This document shows positions 17,645 through 25,545 of a stretch of DNA of 64,000 bases, piece by piece; within the stretch, counting starts at the first letter, position 1; every line of letters begins with the position of its first letter. Source of the DNA: Streptomyces populi. GTDB taxonomy: Bacteria > Actinomycetota > Actinomycetes > Streptomycetales > Streptomycetaceae. The position numbers were made by a program, and so were the translations under genes. The stretch is from positions 1-64,000 of the forward strand of contig NZ_KZ626860.1 in NCBI RefSeq assembly GCF_002911015.1, in the 5' to 3' direction. The notes under the pieces were generated by a model, which was not told where the DNA came from, made no database searches, and saw nothing but the letters and a program-made list of their open reading frames with translations.

Positions 17645-18499
17645 TCAGGCCACGTCCGGCCGTTCCGGCACGGACAGGGCCGCCAGGGCGGACGCGACGG
17701 CGTGCGAGGCACTCAGGTCGAGGCGGGCGCTGGTGCCCCGGGCCCGGTGGCGCACCTCGGACGCGGCGAGGGTGAGCAGTTGGGGCAGCAGGTCCGTGCA
17801 GCGCCGGGCCACCCAGCCCGTTCCCGCCGTGGCCAGCCACAACAGGCTCGCGGAGCGGGTCGGCGCGGGGAATTCGGCCTCGGCCGAGGGGCCGGTCCCG
17901 GCGGCGAGGCCCTCCTCGGTGAGCAGCGCGTGGAAGCGCAGGGCCAGTTGACGGTGCCCCAGCTCCCCCGGATGCAGCCGGTCGGCGCTCCACACGGAAC
18001 GGTCCTCGATCCACTCCTCCTCCGCCGCGTGCAGATGCATCGCCCCGTGCCGCTTCGAGAGCGCGTGCACCACGGCGTTGACCGCGTGCTGACGCCGGGC
18101 CAGCGGACGGGCCAGGGCTCCCGGCAACCCCAGCATCGAGCCGGGGTCCGGGAGGCAGGCGGTCAGCACGGTCGTGTCCCGCGCGCGGAACGCCGCGTAC
18201 ACCGTGTCGAGCCGTTCGGCCACCGCATGGATGTCGAAGGTGTACCGCAGGGTGTCGTTGACGCCGATCACGACGGAGACGACGTCGGGTTCCAGGGCGA
18301 GCGCCGCCGGGGTCTGCCGTTCGAGGACGTCCCGTGTCTGTGCCCCGCTGACCGCGAGGTTGGTGAAGTCCACGGGCGCGTCCGCCGGGGCGAGCCCGGG
18401 GGCGAGGAGTTCGGCCCACCCCCGCCACCGGTCCCCGACGGGGTCGCCCACTCCTTCGGTGAGGGAGTCCCCGAGGGCGACGAACCGCACCGGTCTCAT
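17645..18499 (-). CDS. SGNH/GDSL-family hydrolase
   Basis: This 284-aa protein has block I GDSLTEG (residues 9-15) with the nucleophile Ser, block III GVND, and the catalytic DRLHPGELGH with the Asp-x-x-His pair. No signal peptide is seen, so it is probably cytoplasmic. The ATG at 18499 overlaps the upstream glycosyltransferase stop by 4 nt. Being translationally coupled to two glycosyltransferases suggests it deacylates a glycan or glycolipid made by them, but the substrate cannot be read from sequence. Confidence 0.9.
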   Translation of the reverse strand: MRPVRFVALGDSLTEGVGDPVGDRWRGWAELLAPGLAPADAPVDFTNLAVSGAQTRDVLERQTPAALALEPDVVSVVIGVNDTLRYTFDIHAVAERLDTVYAAFRARDTTVLTACLPDPGSMLGLPGALARPLARRQHAVNAVVHALSKRHGAMHLHAAEEEWIEDRSVWSADRLHPGELGHRQLALRFHALLTEEGLAAGTGPSAEAEFPAPTRSASLLWLATAGTGWVARRCTDLLPQLLTLAASEVRHRARGTSARLDLSASHAVASALAALSVPERPDVA

Positions 18500-19650
18500 G
18501 CCACGCCCTCCTGGAGACGCGGCCGCGGCACGGCCACCGCGTCGTGCGCGGCGAGGAAGCCCGTCACGGCGGCGTCCCAGCCGAAGCACTCGGCACGCGC
18601 GCGTGCGGCCTGCCTGCGCTCGCTCTCGGCGCGGCCGAGCAGCAGCCGTACCGCGTCCGCGAAGGAGTCCCCGCTGTCGGCGGCGGTGGCTCCGGCGGAG
18701 CCGACGATCTCCGGCAGGGCGGAGTGCGCGCTGGCGACGACGGGGGTCCCGCAGGCCATGGCCTCCAGGGCGGCGAGCCCGAAGGTCTCCGCGGGCCCGG
18801 GTGCCAGGCACACGTCCGCCGAGGCCTGGAGCGAACCGAGCAGGGCGCGGTCGGCGACGTGCCCGAGGAAGGTGACGGGCAGCCTCCGTTCCCGGGCGCG
18901 CTGTTCGAGCCGGGGCCTGAGCGGTCCGTCCCCGGCGACGACGAGCACGGCCCGCTCACCGCGCCGCAGCAGCGCCTCCAGCGCGTCGAGCGCCGTGCCG
19001 GGGCGCTTCTCCACCGAGAGGCGGGAGCACATGACGAGCAGGACCTGGTCCGCGCGCGCGTGGCGGGCGCGCAGCGCCGGGTCGCGCAGGGCCGGGTGCC
19101 GGCCCACCAGGTCGACGCCCAGGGGGGCGCGTACGACGTTGCGGGCGCCGATCCGCACGAACTCGCGCTCGGCGAACTCCGTGGTGCACACCACGCGTGC
19201 GTAGGTGTGCGCGGTACGGACGTTGAGGGCGTCGGCGGTCCGCCGGGCCATCGCCTCGGACAGTCCCCAGGTCCGCAGGACGCCGTCGGCGGTCTCGTGG
19301 GAGACCATCACCGCGGGCACCCGGGCCCGTCGTGCCCAGACCCCGGTCCAGCGCAGGGTCGTGCGGTCGGAGACCTCCAGGCGGTCGGGGGCGAGCGACT
19401 CCAGGAGCCGGGCGACCCTCCGCCTGTCGGTGAGGACGCGGTAGCCGCCGGTGCCGGGCAGCAGCGGGCCGGGCAGCGTGATCACCCGTCCCTGCCCGGT
19501 GTCGCGGTCGCTCGCGCGCGCGCCGGGTACGACGAGGACCGGTTCGTGACCGGCGGCCAGGTAACCGGTGCCCAGCTCCCGCAGCGCGGTGCGCAGCCCT
19601 CCGGAGGCGGGGGCGACGAAGTTGGCGAGCCGTACGATGCGCAGGCTCAT
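18496..19650 (-). CDS. GT4-family glycosyltransferase
   Basis: This 384-aa GT-B enzyme has an N-terminal acceptor-side Rossmann half (VRLANFVAPASGGLRTAL) and a C-terminal donor-binding half with VVAGDGPL. The EX7E motif is ETFGLAALE, followed by AMACGTPVVAS. The ATG at 19650 overlaps the upstream glycosyltransferase stop by 4 nt. Similarity of style to mannosyltransferases (PimB/MgtA) suggests a nucleotide-sugar donor such as GDP-mannose and a lipid or glycan acceptor at the membrane face. Confidence 0.9.
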   Translation of the reverse strand: MSLRIVRLANFVAPASGGLRTALRELGTGYLAAGHEPVLVVPGARASDRDTGQGRVITLPGPLLPGTGGYRVLTDRRRVARLLESLAPDRLEVSDRTTLRWTGVWARRARVPAVMVSHETADGVLRTWGLSEAMARRTADALNVRTAHTYARVVCTTEFAEREFVRIGARNVVRAPLGVDLVGRHPALRDPALRARHARADQVLLVMCSRLSVEKRPGTALDALEALLRRGERAVLVVAGDGPLRPRLEQRARERRLPVTFLGHVADRALLGSLQASADVCLAPGPAETFGLAALEAMACGTPVVASAHSALPEIVGSAGATAADSGDSFADAVRLLLGRAESERRQAARARAECFGWDAAVTGFLAAHDAVAVPRPRLQEGVA

Positions 19651-20810
19651 GCCGCCACCGGCTTCCGCGCGGAGAGCACGTCCTCGTAGTGGCCGATGAG
19701 CTGGTCGCCCACCGCGGCCCAGGTGCGGCCCTCGACCATGGCACGGCCGGCGGCGCCGTAGGCCGCTCGCAGCGCGGGGTCGGCGGCGAGGACGCGCACC
19801 GCGTCCCGTACGGCGTCGCCGTCGCGCGGCGGGACCAGCAGTCCGGTGCGCCCGTGGGCGACCAGGTCGAGCGGTCCGCCCGCGGCGGGGGCGACGACGG
19901 GCACCCCGCCGGCCATGGCCTCCTGCACGGTCTGGCAGAAGGTCTCGAAGGGGCCGGTGTGCGCGAAGACGTCCAGCGAGGCGAAGATCCGGGCGAGTTC
20001 GTCGCCGGTGCGCCGGCCGAGGAAGACCGCGCCGGGGAGCGCGCCGCGCAGGGTGGTCTCGCTGGGGCCGTCGCCGACCACGACGACGCGGACGCCGTCC
20101 AGTCCGCAGACGCCGGAGAGCAGTTCGACCTGCTTCTCGGGAGCGAGCCGGCCGACGTAGCCGACGATCAGCTCGCCGTTCGGCGCCAGTTCGCGGCGCA
20201 GCGCCTCGTCGCGGCGGTCGGGGTGGAAGCGGACCGTGTCGACACCGCGGGCCCACAGCCGTACCCGGGGCACGCCGTGCGCCTCCAGGTCGCGCAGGGC
20301 CGCGCTGGAGGGGGCGAGCGTCCGGTCGGCCGCGGCGTGCACCGAGCGGATGCGCCGCCACGCGGTGGCCTCACCCGCGCTGATGTACGTGCGGGCGTAT
20401 CCGGCGAGGTCGGTCTGGTAGACGGCCACGGCGGGGATGCCGAGCCGGGAGGCGGCCGCCATGCCGCGGACGCCGAGGACGAAGGGGCTGGCCAGGTGGA
20501 CGATGTCGGCGCGGTGTTCGGTGATGGCCGCGGCGACGCGTCGGCTGGGGAGGGCGACGCGGACCTGGGGGTAGCCCGGGAGCGGGATGGAGGGGACGCG
20601 GACGACCGGGCACGGCGCGAGGGCGTCGGGCCCGTTCCCGGTGGGGGTGCCTCCCTGGTCGGGGGAGGCCGAGAACCTGGGCGAGGCGGCCGGGGCGACG
20701 ACGAGGGGAGTGTGACCGCGGTCGACGAGGTGCCGGGCGGTCTGGAGCGCGCAGTGGGCCACGCCGTTCACATCGGGGGGAAAGGATTCGGTCACGATGA
20801 CGACACGCAT
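19647..20810 (-). CDS. GT4-family glycosyltransferase (MgtA/PimB-like)
   Basis: This 387-aa protein opens with VVIVTESFPPDVNGVA, the glycine-rich acceptor loop of MgtA-type alpha-mannosyltransferases. The donor half has GYVGRLAPEKQVELL, VVGDGPSE and the EX7E motif ETFCQTVQE followed by AMAGGVPVVAP. It is the first of three genes joined by 4-nt overlaps (GT, GT, SGNH hydrolase), which implies coupled translation and a common pathway. The ATG at 20810 is the natural start at the conserved MRVVIVTE. About residues 45-60 carry a short Gly/Pro-rich insert not usual for the family. Confidence 0.9.
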   Translation of the reverse strand: MRVVIVTESFPPDVNGVAHCALQTARHLVDRGHTPLVVAPAASPRFSASPDQGGTPTGNGPDALAPCPVVRVPSIPLPGYPQVRVALPSRRVAAAITEHRADIVHLASPFVLGVRGMAAASRLGIPAVAVYQTDLAGYARTYISAGEATAWRRIRSVHAAADRTLAPSSAALRDLEAHGVPRVRLWARGVDTVRFHPDRRDEALRRELAPNGELIVGYVGRLAPEKQVELLSGVCGLDGVRVVVVGDGPSETTLRGALPGAVFLGRRTGDELARIFASLDVFAHTGPFETFCQTVQEAMAGGVPVVAPAAGGPLDLVAHGRTGLLVPPRDGDAVRDAVRVLAADPALRAAYGAAGRAMVEGRTWAAVGDQLIGHYEDVLSARKPVAA

Positions 20811-20949
20811 ACGGGTGTTCTCGCCGCATTGGACGTGGCCGCGTCAACGTGGATCTATGCGAACGATGAACGTCCCGTGAGCGTTGCTCTCCGCCCCTGA
20901 GCAGGCCGACCCCCGTCCACGCGCTCCTGACTCACGGGTCACCGAACGT

Positions 20950-22368
20950 TCATACGGCCGGCATGTCGGGCCCGATCCTGCTCCGTACCGCTGTCTGGAC
21001 TTCGGCCTCCTCGGCCGGATCCGCCGCCAGCCGGCGCAGCTGGTCCACCACGCGCGCGTCACCGGTCTCGGCGTGCCGGGCGGCGATCTCCCGGGTGGTC
21101 TCCTCGCAGTCCCAGAGGCACTCGACGGCGAAGCCCGCGGGGAAGGAGGGGTCGGTGGCGGCCAGGGCGCGGGCGGCGCGCTGACGCAGGTGCGACGACG
21201 CGGTCTCCCGGTAGACGTGCCGCAGCACGGGGGCGGCGCAGGCGATGCCGAGCCGTCCGGTGCCGTCGACGAGGGTCCACAGGGTCGGCGCGTCGGGGCC
21301 CTCGCCCCGTACCGCCTCGCGCAGGGCCGCCAGGACGAGATCGCGGTCCTGCGTACCACCCCGGCAGGCGAGCACGCGGCCGGCGGCGGCACCGAGGGCG
21401 TCGGGCCGGTGCGCCCAGCCCCGCGCCCGGTCGACGGCGGCGACGCTCCGCATCCGTTCGAAGGCGTCGACGGCGGCTTCGACGACGGCCGCCGACCCGT
21501 CCGCGACGGCCGACTCGACGAGGTCGAGGGCGTCCGGATCGTTGCCGTCGGCCAGATAGCGCAGGGCCGTGCAGCGCGCGCCGTCCGAGCCGTGGCGGGC
21601 GGCCTCGACGATCTCGGGGCGGTCCTCCGGTCCGGCGACGGCGGTCAGGCAGCGGGCGGCCGGGACGTGCAGTGCGGCCCCGCGCTCGACGCCCTGCTGG
21701 GCCCACTCGAAGACGGCGCCGACGCTCCACCCGGGACGGGGTCCCGACGGCCGCATCTGGCGCTGCCAGCGGTCGAAGGACCCGGCCTCCTGAGCGGCAC
21801 GCACGCGGCGAGCGACGGACTCACGGGAGTCGTCGGCCCACAGCCGCCACGGCCGTGGCTCGAAGGCGTCGCGCACGGCGGCGGCGAGGGCGGCCTCGCC
21901 GTCCGGGTCGGCGGGGAACCGGGCGAGCACGGGGGCGGCGAGGGCGCGCAGGCCCGCGTCGTCGTCGCGCAGGGCCAGCTCGTCGAGGGCCCAGGCCCAG
22001 TTGGAGCCGACCGCGGCGTACCTGCGCAGCAGCGCGAGCGCGTCACGCCTGCCGTACGAGGCGAGGTGCCCGAGGACGGCGAGGGCGAGCCCCGTGCGTG
22101 ACTCGCAGTCGTCGAGGATGTCCTCGGCGTCGAAGAGGTGACGCTCGATCTCGTCGAGTTCACCGTTCAGGTCGAGGTAGAGACGGGCGTAGTACAGGGA
22201 GCGGTTCTCCACCTGCCAGTCGTGGCGGGGGTCCCTGAGGACACAGTGGTCCAGTGCCGCGAGCGCTTCGGCCCGCGGTGCGGTGAGCGCGTGCAGCGTG
22301 CCGTCGCCGCGGCCCCTCTGGAGGAGGCCGAGCAGCGTACCGCTGGGCGCTATGACCGGATCGAACAT
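20950..22368 (-). CDS. HEAT-repeat-like alpha-helical solenoid protein
   Basis: This 472-aa protein is almost entirely helical, with repeated Ala/Leu/Arg helices of about 30 residues. Examples are ALRYLADGNDPDALDLVESAV and ARALAATDPSFPAGFAVECL, in the style of HEAT/PBS-lyase repeats. There are no catalytic motifs and no signal peptide. I start at the ATG at 22368 (MFDPVIAPSG); the in-frame GTG 15 nt upstream overlaps the GAGG ribosome-binding site. It lies 139 nt upstream of the glycosyltransferase operon in the same direction. Role unknown; a protein-protein scaffold is the best guess. Confidence 0.75.
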   Translation of the reverse strand: MFDPVIAPSGTLLGLLQRGRGDGTLHALTAPRAEALAALDHCVLRDPRHDWQVENRSLYYARLYLDLNGELDEIERHLFDAEDILDDCESRTGLALAVLGHLASYGRRDALALLRRYAAVGSNWAWALDELALRDDDAGLRALAAPVLARFPADPDGEAALAAAVRDAFEPRPWRLWADDSRESVARRVRAAQEAGSFDRWQRQMRPSGPRPGWSVGAVFEWAQQGVERGAALHVPAARCLTAVAGPEDRPEIVEAARHGSDGARCTALRYLADGNDPDALDLVESAVADGSAAVVEAAVDAFERMRSVAAVDRARGWAHRPDALGAAAGRVLACRGGTQDRDLVLAALREAVRGEGPDAPTLWTLVDGTGRLGIACAAPVLRHVYRETASSHLRQRAARALAATDPSFPAGFAVECLWDCEETTREIAARHAETGDARVVDQLRRLAADPAEEAEVQTAVRSRIGPDMPAV

Positions 22369-22668
22369 GGGAAACAGCCTCACATCAAGCGTCGACGCAA
22401 CCGGGATCCTGCATTACCTGGCCGCGTGACAACACGTCGGGGCGCCCGCCGTCTCTTGCTTGCTGTAGACCATCTTCCTCTGCCTCTCGTCGGTGGCCCA
22501 TGCGGGCCGAGTCACGGCCCGCGCGGTGCGGCAACTCCTGCCCAGCCATCGCGTCCGTGAATCACGTCGTCATGATGACCCGGCCGTTCTTCCTGCCGCG
22601 ACCGTATTTCCGGCGGCCCCGTTCCGCCTCCCTTTTTTCCCGCGTATCGCCTGGTCAGAGCGTTCGAT
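22369..22668. other. Non-coding gap with less GC-rich stretches
   Basis: About 300 nt between the HEAT-like gene and the ankyrin gene, both leftward. Composition is less GC-biased than nearby and includes a T-run (22631-22636). It should hold the HEAT gene promoter. I see no credible short gene or strong hairpin. Confidence 0.35.
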
Positions 22669-23061
22669 TCATGATGTGCCGAACAATTCGAGCAGGTCCG
22701 TCTTGGCGAACATGCGTGCCGTGTCGACGGCCGAGGGAGTACCCGCGGCCGGATCGGCGCCGGCGGCCAGGAGGACCCGGATGACGGCCTCCTCGCCCTT
22801 GAAGACGGCTCCGGCGAGGGGGGTCTGGCCCCGGTCGTTGACGCGGTCGGCCTCGGCGCCGCGCTCCAGCAGCGCGCCGACCGCCCCGGCGTGACCGTGG
22901 TAGGCGGCGAGCATCACGAGCGAGTCCCCGCGGTCGTTGGTGAGGTCGGCCGGAACACCCGCGTCGACATACGCCACGAGCGTCTCCGTCTCGCCGCGTC
23001 GCGCCAGATCGAAGATCTTGGTCGCGAGCTCCACGACCTCGGGGTCGGGGGCTTCGCTCAT
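22669..23061 (-). CDS. Ankyrin-repeat protein
   Basis: This 130-aa protein is made of about three ankyrin repeats. The repeat signatures DRGDSLVMLAAYHGHAGAV, DRGQTPLAGAVFKGEEAV and LLAAGADP are clear, and a short capping helix lies at each end. There is no signal peptide; it is a cytoplasmic protein-binding module. It is divergent from the FtsK-like pair across a 260-nt region with AT-richer patches (23150-23280). Partner unknown. Confidence 0.88.
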   Translation of the reverse strand: MSEAPDPEVVELATKIFDLARRGETETLVAYVDAGVPADLTNDRGDSLVMLAAYHGHAGAVGALLERGAEADRVNDRGQTPLAGAVFKGEEAVIRVLLAAGADPAAGTPSAVDTARMFAKTDLLELFGTS

Positions 23062-23321
23062 CGGCCGGACCGCCTCTCACTGCAACCGTTCGGGTGAATC
23101 GACAGGGTACTGGCTCCGGCGGCGCACGACAGGCATCCTCCGCTGCAAAGATCACAAAATGCGCATCGAGCGCAACGGAGCAGCTCAGGCGGCGCAAGAC
23201 GGCTCCGTCACATGGATGAAATCCGGCGTTTTTCACCCAGTTGCACCTTTTATCGTATGGATACATGCTGTGATCCTGGAACAACTCATGGTGACCGTCC
23301 CCACGAACCAGGAGAGCTCAA

Positions 23322-23516
23322 ATGATTCTGTCCATGTCAGGCGTCGTCCTTCTCGGCATCATCGTCTTCCTCTTCTTCAAGAAGGACGGACTGAAGGCGT
23401 CGCACGCTTTCGTGGCCGCGCTCTTCGGCTTCTACCTCGCGAGCACGGCCATCGCGCCGAGCATCAAGGCCGGCGGGGAGAGCCTGGCCGGCCTCCTCGG
23501 CGGGATCAAGTTCTGA
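23322..23516 (+). CDS. 64-aa two-helix membrane protein, partner of the FtsK-like protein
   Basis: The start at ATG 23322 is set by AGGAG 5-9 nt upstream. Helix 1 covers about residues 5-19 and ends in FFKKDGLK. Helix 2 covers about 26-46, and a glycine-rich tail follows (AGGESLAGLLGG). It lies 38 nt upstream of the FtsK/Tra-like gene in the same direction. Small hydrophobic proteins of this kind accompany Tra/FtsK-type ATPases in Streptomyces conjugative elements (Spd proteins) and in their chromosomal relatives. Function unproven. Confidence 0.8.
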   Translation: MILSMSGVVLLGIIVFLFFKKDGLKASHAFVAALFGFYLASTAIAPSIKAGGESLAGLLGGIKF

Positions 23517-23554
23517 CGACGTCCCCACCTCGTACGCACCTCCAGGAGACAGCA

Positions 23555-25135
23555 GTGGCCCGGCGCCCTCTCCCCCGCATCCTCAGCAACGGCACCACGC
23601 AGATCGCCAAGAGCCGGGAGCTGGCCCGGACGGCGGCCGACAGCGCCACCGACGTCCTCCACCCGTTGATCACGGTCACCCGTGGACTGCGCCGGCTGGC
23701 AGCCGCCGGGCGGCGCAGGTGGGCCGCCACCCCCAAGGACCGGCGCGGGCCGCTGCTGTTCCTGGCGGCCTCGGTGATCCTGATCGTGGCTCTGGTGCCG
23801 TACGGACCTCTGCTCGCCGTCATCGGTCTGATGGCGGCGGCGGCCTGGGCCGGTCGCGAGCGCACCCCACCGCCCGCGACCGGCCCGGACGAGGCGCAGA
23901 CCGGACGCCTCCAGTCCCTCTACGAGGCGCTCGTCCCGTACTTCTCCGCGGCCGAGGACCCCGCTCCCCTGTACGCCCACGACGGCGACTGGGAGAAGGT
24001 CTTCTCCTCGTACGACTTCGACGACGACGGGCGGATCTCCCGTCTGCTCATCCACTACCCGGCGTACTTCACGGACGGCGAAGCGGACTCCCGCGCCCGC
24101 ATCGAGCAGCTCCTGCACGCCAAGTCGGGCCGTGGCCGTGAGTACCACTTCGACTGGGACGAGGAGGGCAACGAACTCACCGTCACGGTCCTTCCGCCCC
24201 TGCCCACCGACATCGCCGCCCAGCGTTTCGTCACCGCGCCCGGCGAGACGGTCCTCGGGTTCACCGATCCGGCCGACGTCCAGCGCACGCTCCCCCTCAC
24301 CCACGGCGAGGAGCGGCGCGACGTCCCCCCGGTCGTCTGGCGCACGGGCGCCCGCTCCACCGAGCCGCATCTTCTGATCACCGGCGAACCGGGCACCGGT
24401 ACGACCACCCTCCTGCGCTCCATCGCCCTGCAAACCCTCCGGTACGGCGATGTCGTCGTCGTCGACGGCGGGGGCACCGGCGAGTACGCGTGTCTGACCG
24501 GGCGGGAGGGCGTCCTGGCCGTCGAGTGCTCGACGGGCGGGGCGCTCGCCAGTCTGGAGTGGGCGGCGCACGAGACCGAGCGACGGCTGATCGCCGCGAA
24601 CCGCGCCCGCCAGGCCGGGCATCCCGCCCCCGACGACATCAGGAACCCGCTGTGGATCCTGCTGGACCGGCCGAGCGCGCTCGGCCATCTGGCCGCCGCC
24701 GACGGACGCGAGGACCCCCAGTCGCTGCTCCAGATCCCCCTGCGGCACGGCCGTGCCGCAGGCGTCACGGTCGTGGTCGCCGAGCACCTCGAGAACCTCG
24801 ACTTCATCGGCGACGCGGTACGTCAGCACACCCGCGCGCGCGTGGTGCTCGGCCCCGCATCGGCCGCGCAGCTCGAAGAGGTCCTGGGCGCGCCCCCGCA
24901 CACCACCCCGACCCGGAACGTGCCGCCCGGCCGCGGCTACGCACGCCTGGGCACCGGCCCCGTCCTGCGTCTCCAGGTCCCCGCGACGCCGGACCCCTAC
25001 GACAACGCCACCAGCGAGGCACAGCGGCGGGCGGTGCTCGATCTGCTGCCGGAACGGACGACCCCGGCGGACGCGGCGGAGCAGGCGCCCTCCGAGGCCG
25101 CCGGGGTGGCCGGGGTCGCGGTGGCGGAGGGATAG
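23555..25135 (+). CDS. FtsK/Tra-like membrane ATPase relative with degenerate Walker motifs
   Basis: This 526-aa protein starts at GTG 23555 with AGGAG 6 nt upstream. A basic N-terminal region precedes a membrane hairpin (about 66-97), a spacer domain (about 110-240) and an FtsK-like nucleotide-binding domain (about 255-480). The P-loop position reads GEPGTGTTT (about 277-285): Thr replaces the invariant Lys. The Walker B strand is PLWILLDRP, so Arg follows the Asp where Glu is expected. The C-terminal tail is acidic. It is followed by a perfect 12-bp hairpin and a 25-bp repeat array. Possible roles are a non-hydrolysing DNA-binding anchor or a regulator of a true translocase. The relation to FtsK/TraB is inferred from domain order. 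Confidence 0.72.
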   Translation: MARRPLPRILSNGTTQIAKSRELARTAADSATDVLHPLITVTRGLRRLAAAGRRRWAATPKDRRGPLLFLAASVILIVALVPYGPLLAVIGLMAAAAWAGRERTPPPATGPDEAQTGRLQSLYEALVPYFSAAEDPAPLYAHDGDWEKVFSSYDFDDDGRISRLLIHYPAYFTDGEADSRARIEQLLHAKSGRGREYHFDWDEEGNELTVTVLPPLPTDIAAQRFVTAPGETVLGFTDPADVQRTLPLTHGEERRDVPPVVWRTGARSTEPHLLITGEPGTGTTTLLRSIALQTLRYGDVVVVDGGGTGEYACLTGREGVLAVECSTGGALASLEWAAHETERRLIAANRARQAGHPAPDDIRNPLWILLDRPSALGHLAAADGREDPQSLLQIPLRHGRAAGVTVVVAEHLENLDFIGDAVRQHTRARVVLGPASAAQLEEVLGAPPHTTPTRNVPPGRGYARLGTGPVLRLQVPATPDPYDNATSEAQRRAVLDLLPERTTPADAAEQAPSEAAGVAGVAVAEG

Positions 25136-25188
25136 CCGAAGAGGCGCACGGAGGACAGGGCACGCCCCCGGGGCCGGCACACGGACAC

Positions 25189-25215
25189 CGGGCGGGCCGG
25201 AACCCGGCCCGCCCG
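25189..25215 (+). terminator. Terminator hairpin after the FtsK-like gene
   Basis: CGGGCGGGCCGG (25189-25200) and CCGGCCCGCCCG (25204-25215) form a perfect 12-bp stem with a 3-nt loop, 54 nt past the stop codon. There is no U-tract. Confidence 0.8.
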
Positions 25216-25510
25216 ACGTGCAAGCGACCGAGCCGATCGGCCACACCGAATCCCGCCCCCGCCCGACATGCAGGCGACCGGGCCCACCCGACGTACAGGC
25301 GACCGGCCTCAGCCGACACGCAGGCAACCGACCCGTCCGACATACGGATGGCCGGACTCAACCGCGCCCCGGCGGCCGAGCCCGCCAGGCGTGCCGGCAA
25401 CCGGGCTCGGCCGGCACGCAGGCAACCGGGCTCAACCGGTGTCCCGGCAACCGACTCCGCTCAACGCGCGGGCGACCGGGCCCGTCCGGTGTTCCGGCAA
25501 GCGGGCTCCG
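25212..25510. repeat. Degenerate ~25-bp tandem repeat array
   Basis: About a dozen imperfect copies of a unit like CCGACRTGCAGGCGACCGGG follow one another with a period near 25 bp. Examples begin at 25262, 25287, 25312, 25336, 25410 and 25435. All copies keep a GCRACCGG or close core. The array fills the gap (25136-25545) between the FtsK-like gene and the convergent MocR gene. Unlike CRISPR, the units are contiguous and diverged, with no unique spacers. No gene is present. Confidence 0.8.
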
Positions 25511-25545
25511 CTCCCCCGGTGTGCGTTCCCGGGCCGCTCGTACGG

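Noticed and set aside
25212-25510. CRISPR array after the FtsK-like gene
   Set aside because: Same reason: degenerate 25-bp tandem units, no spacers, no cas genes.
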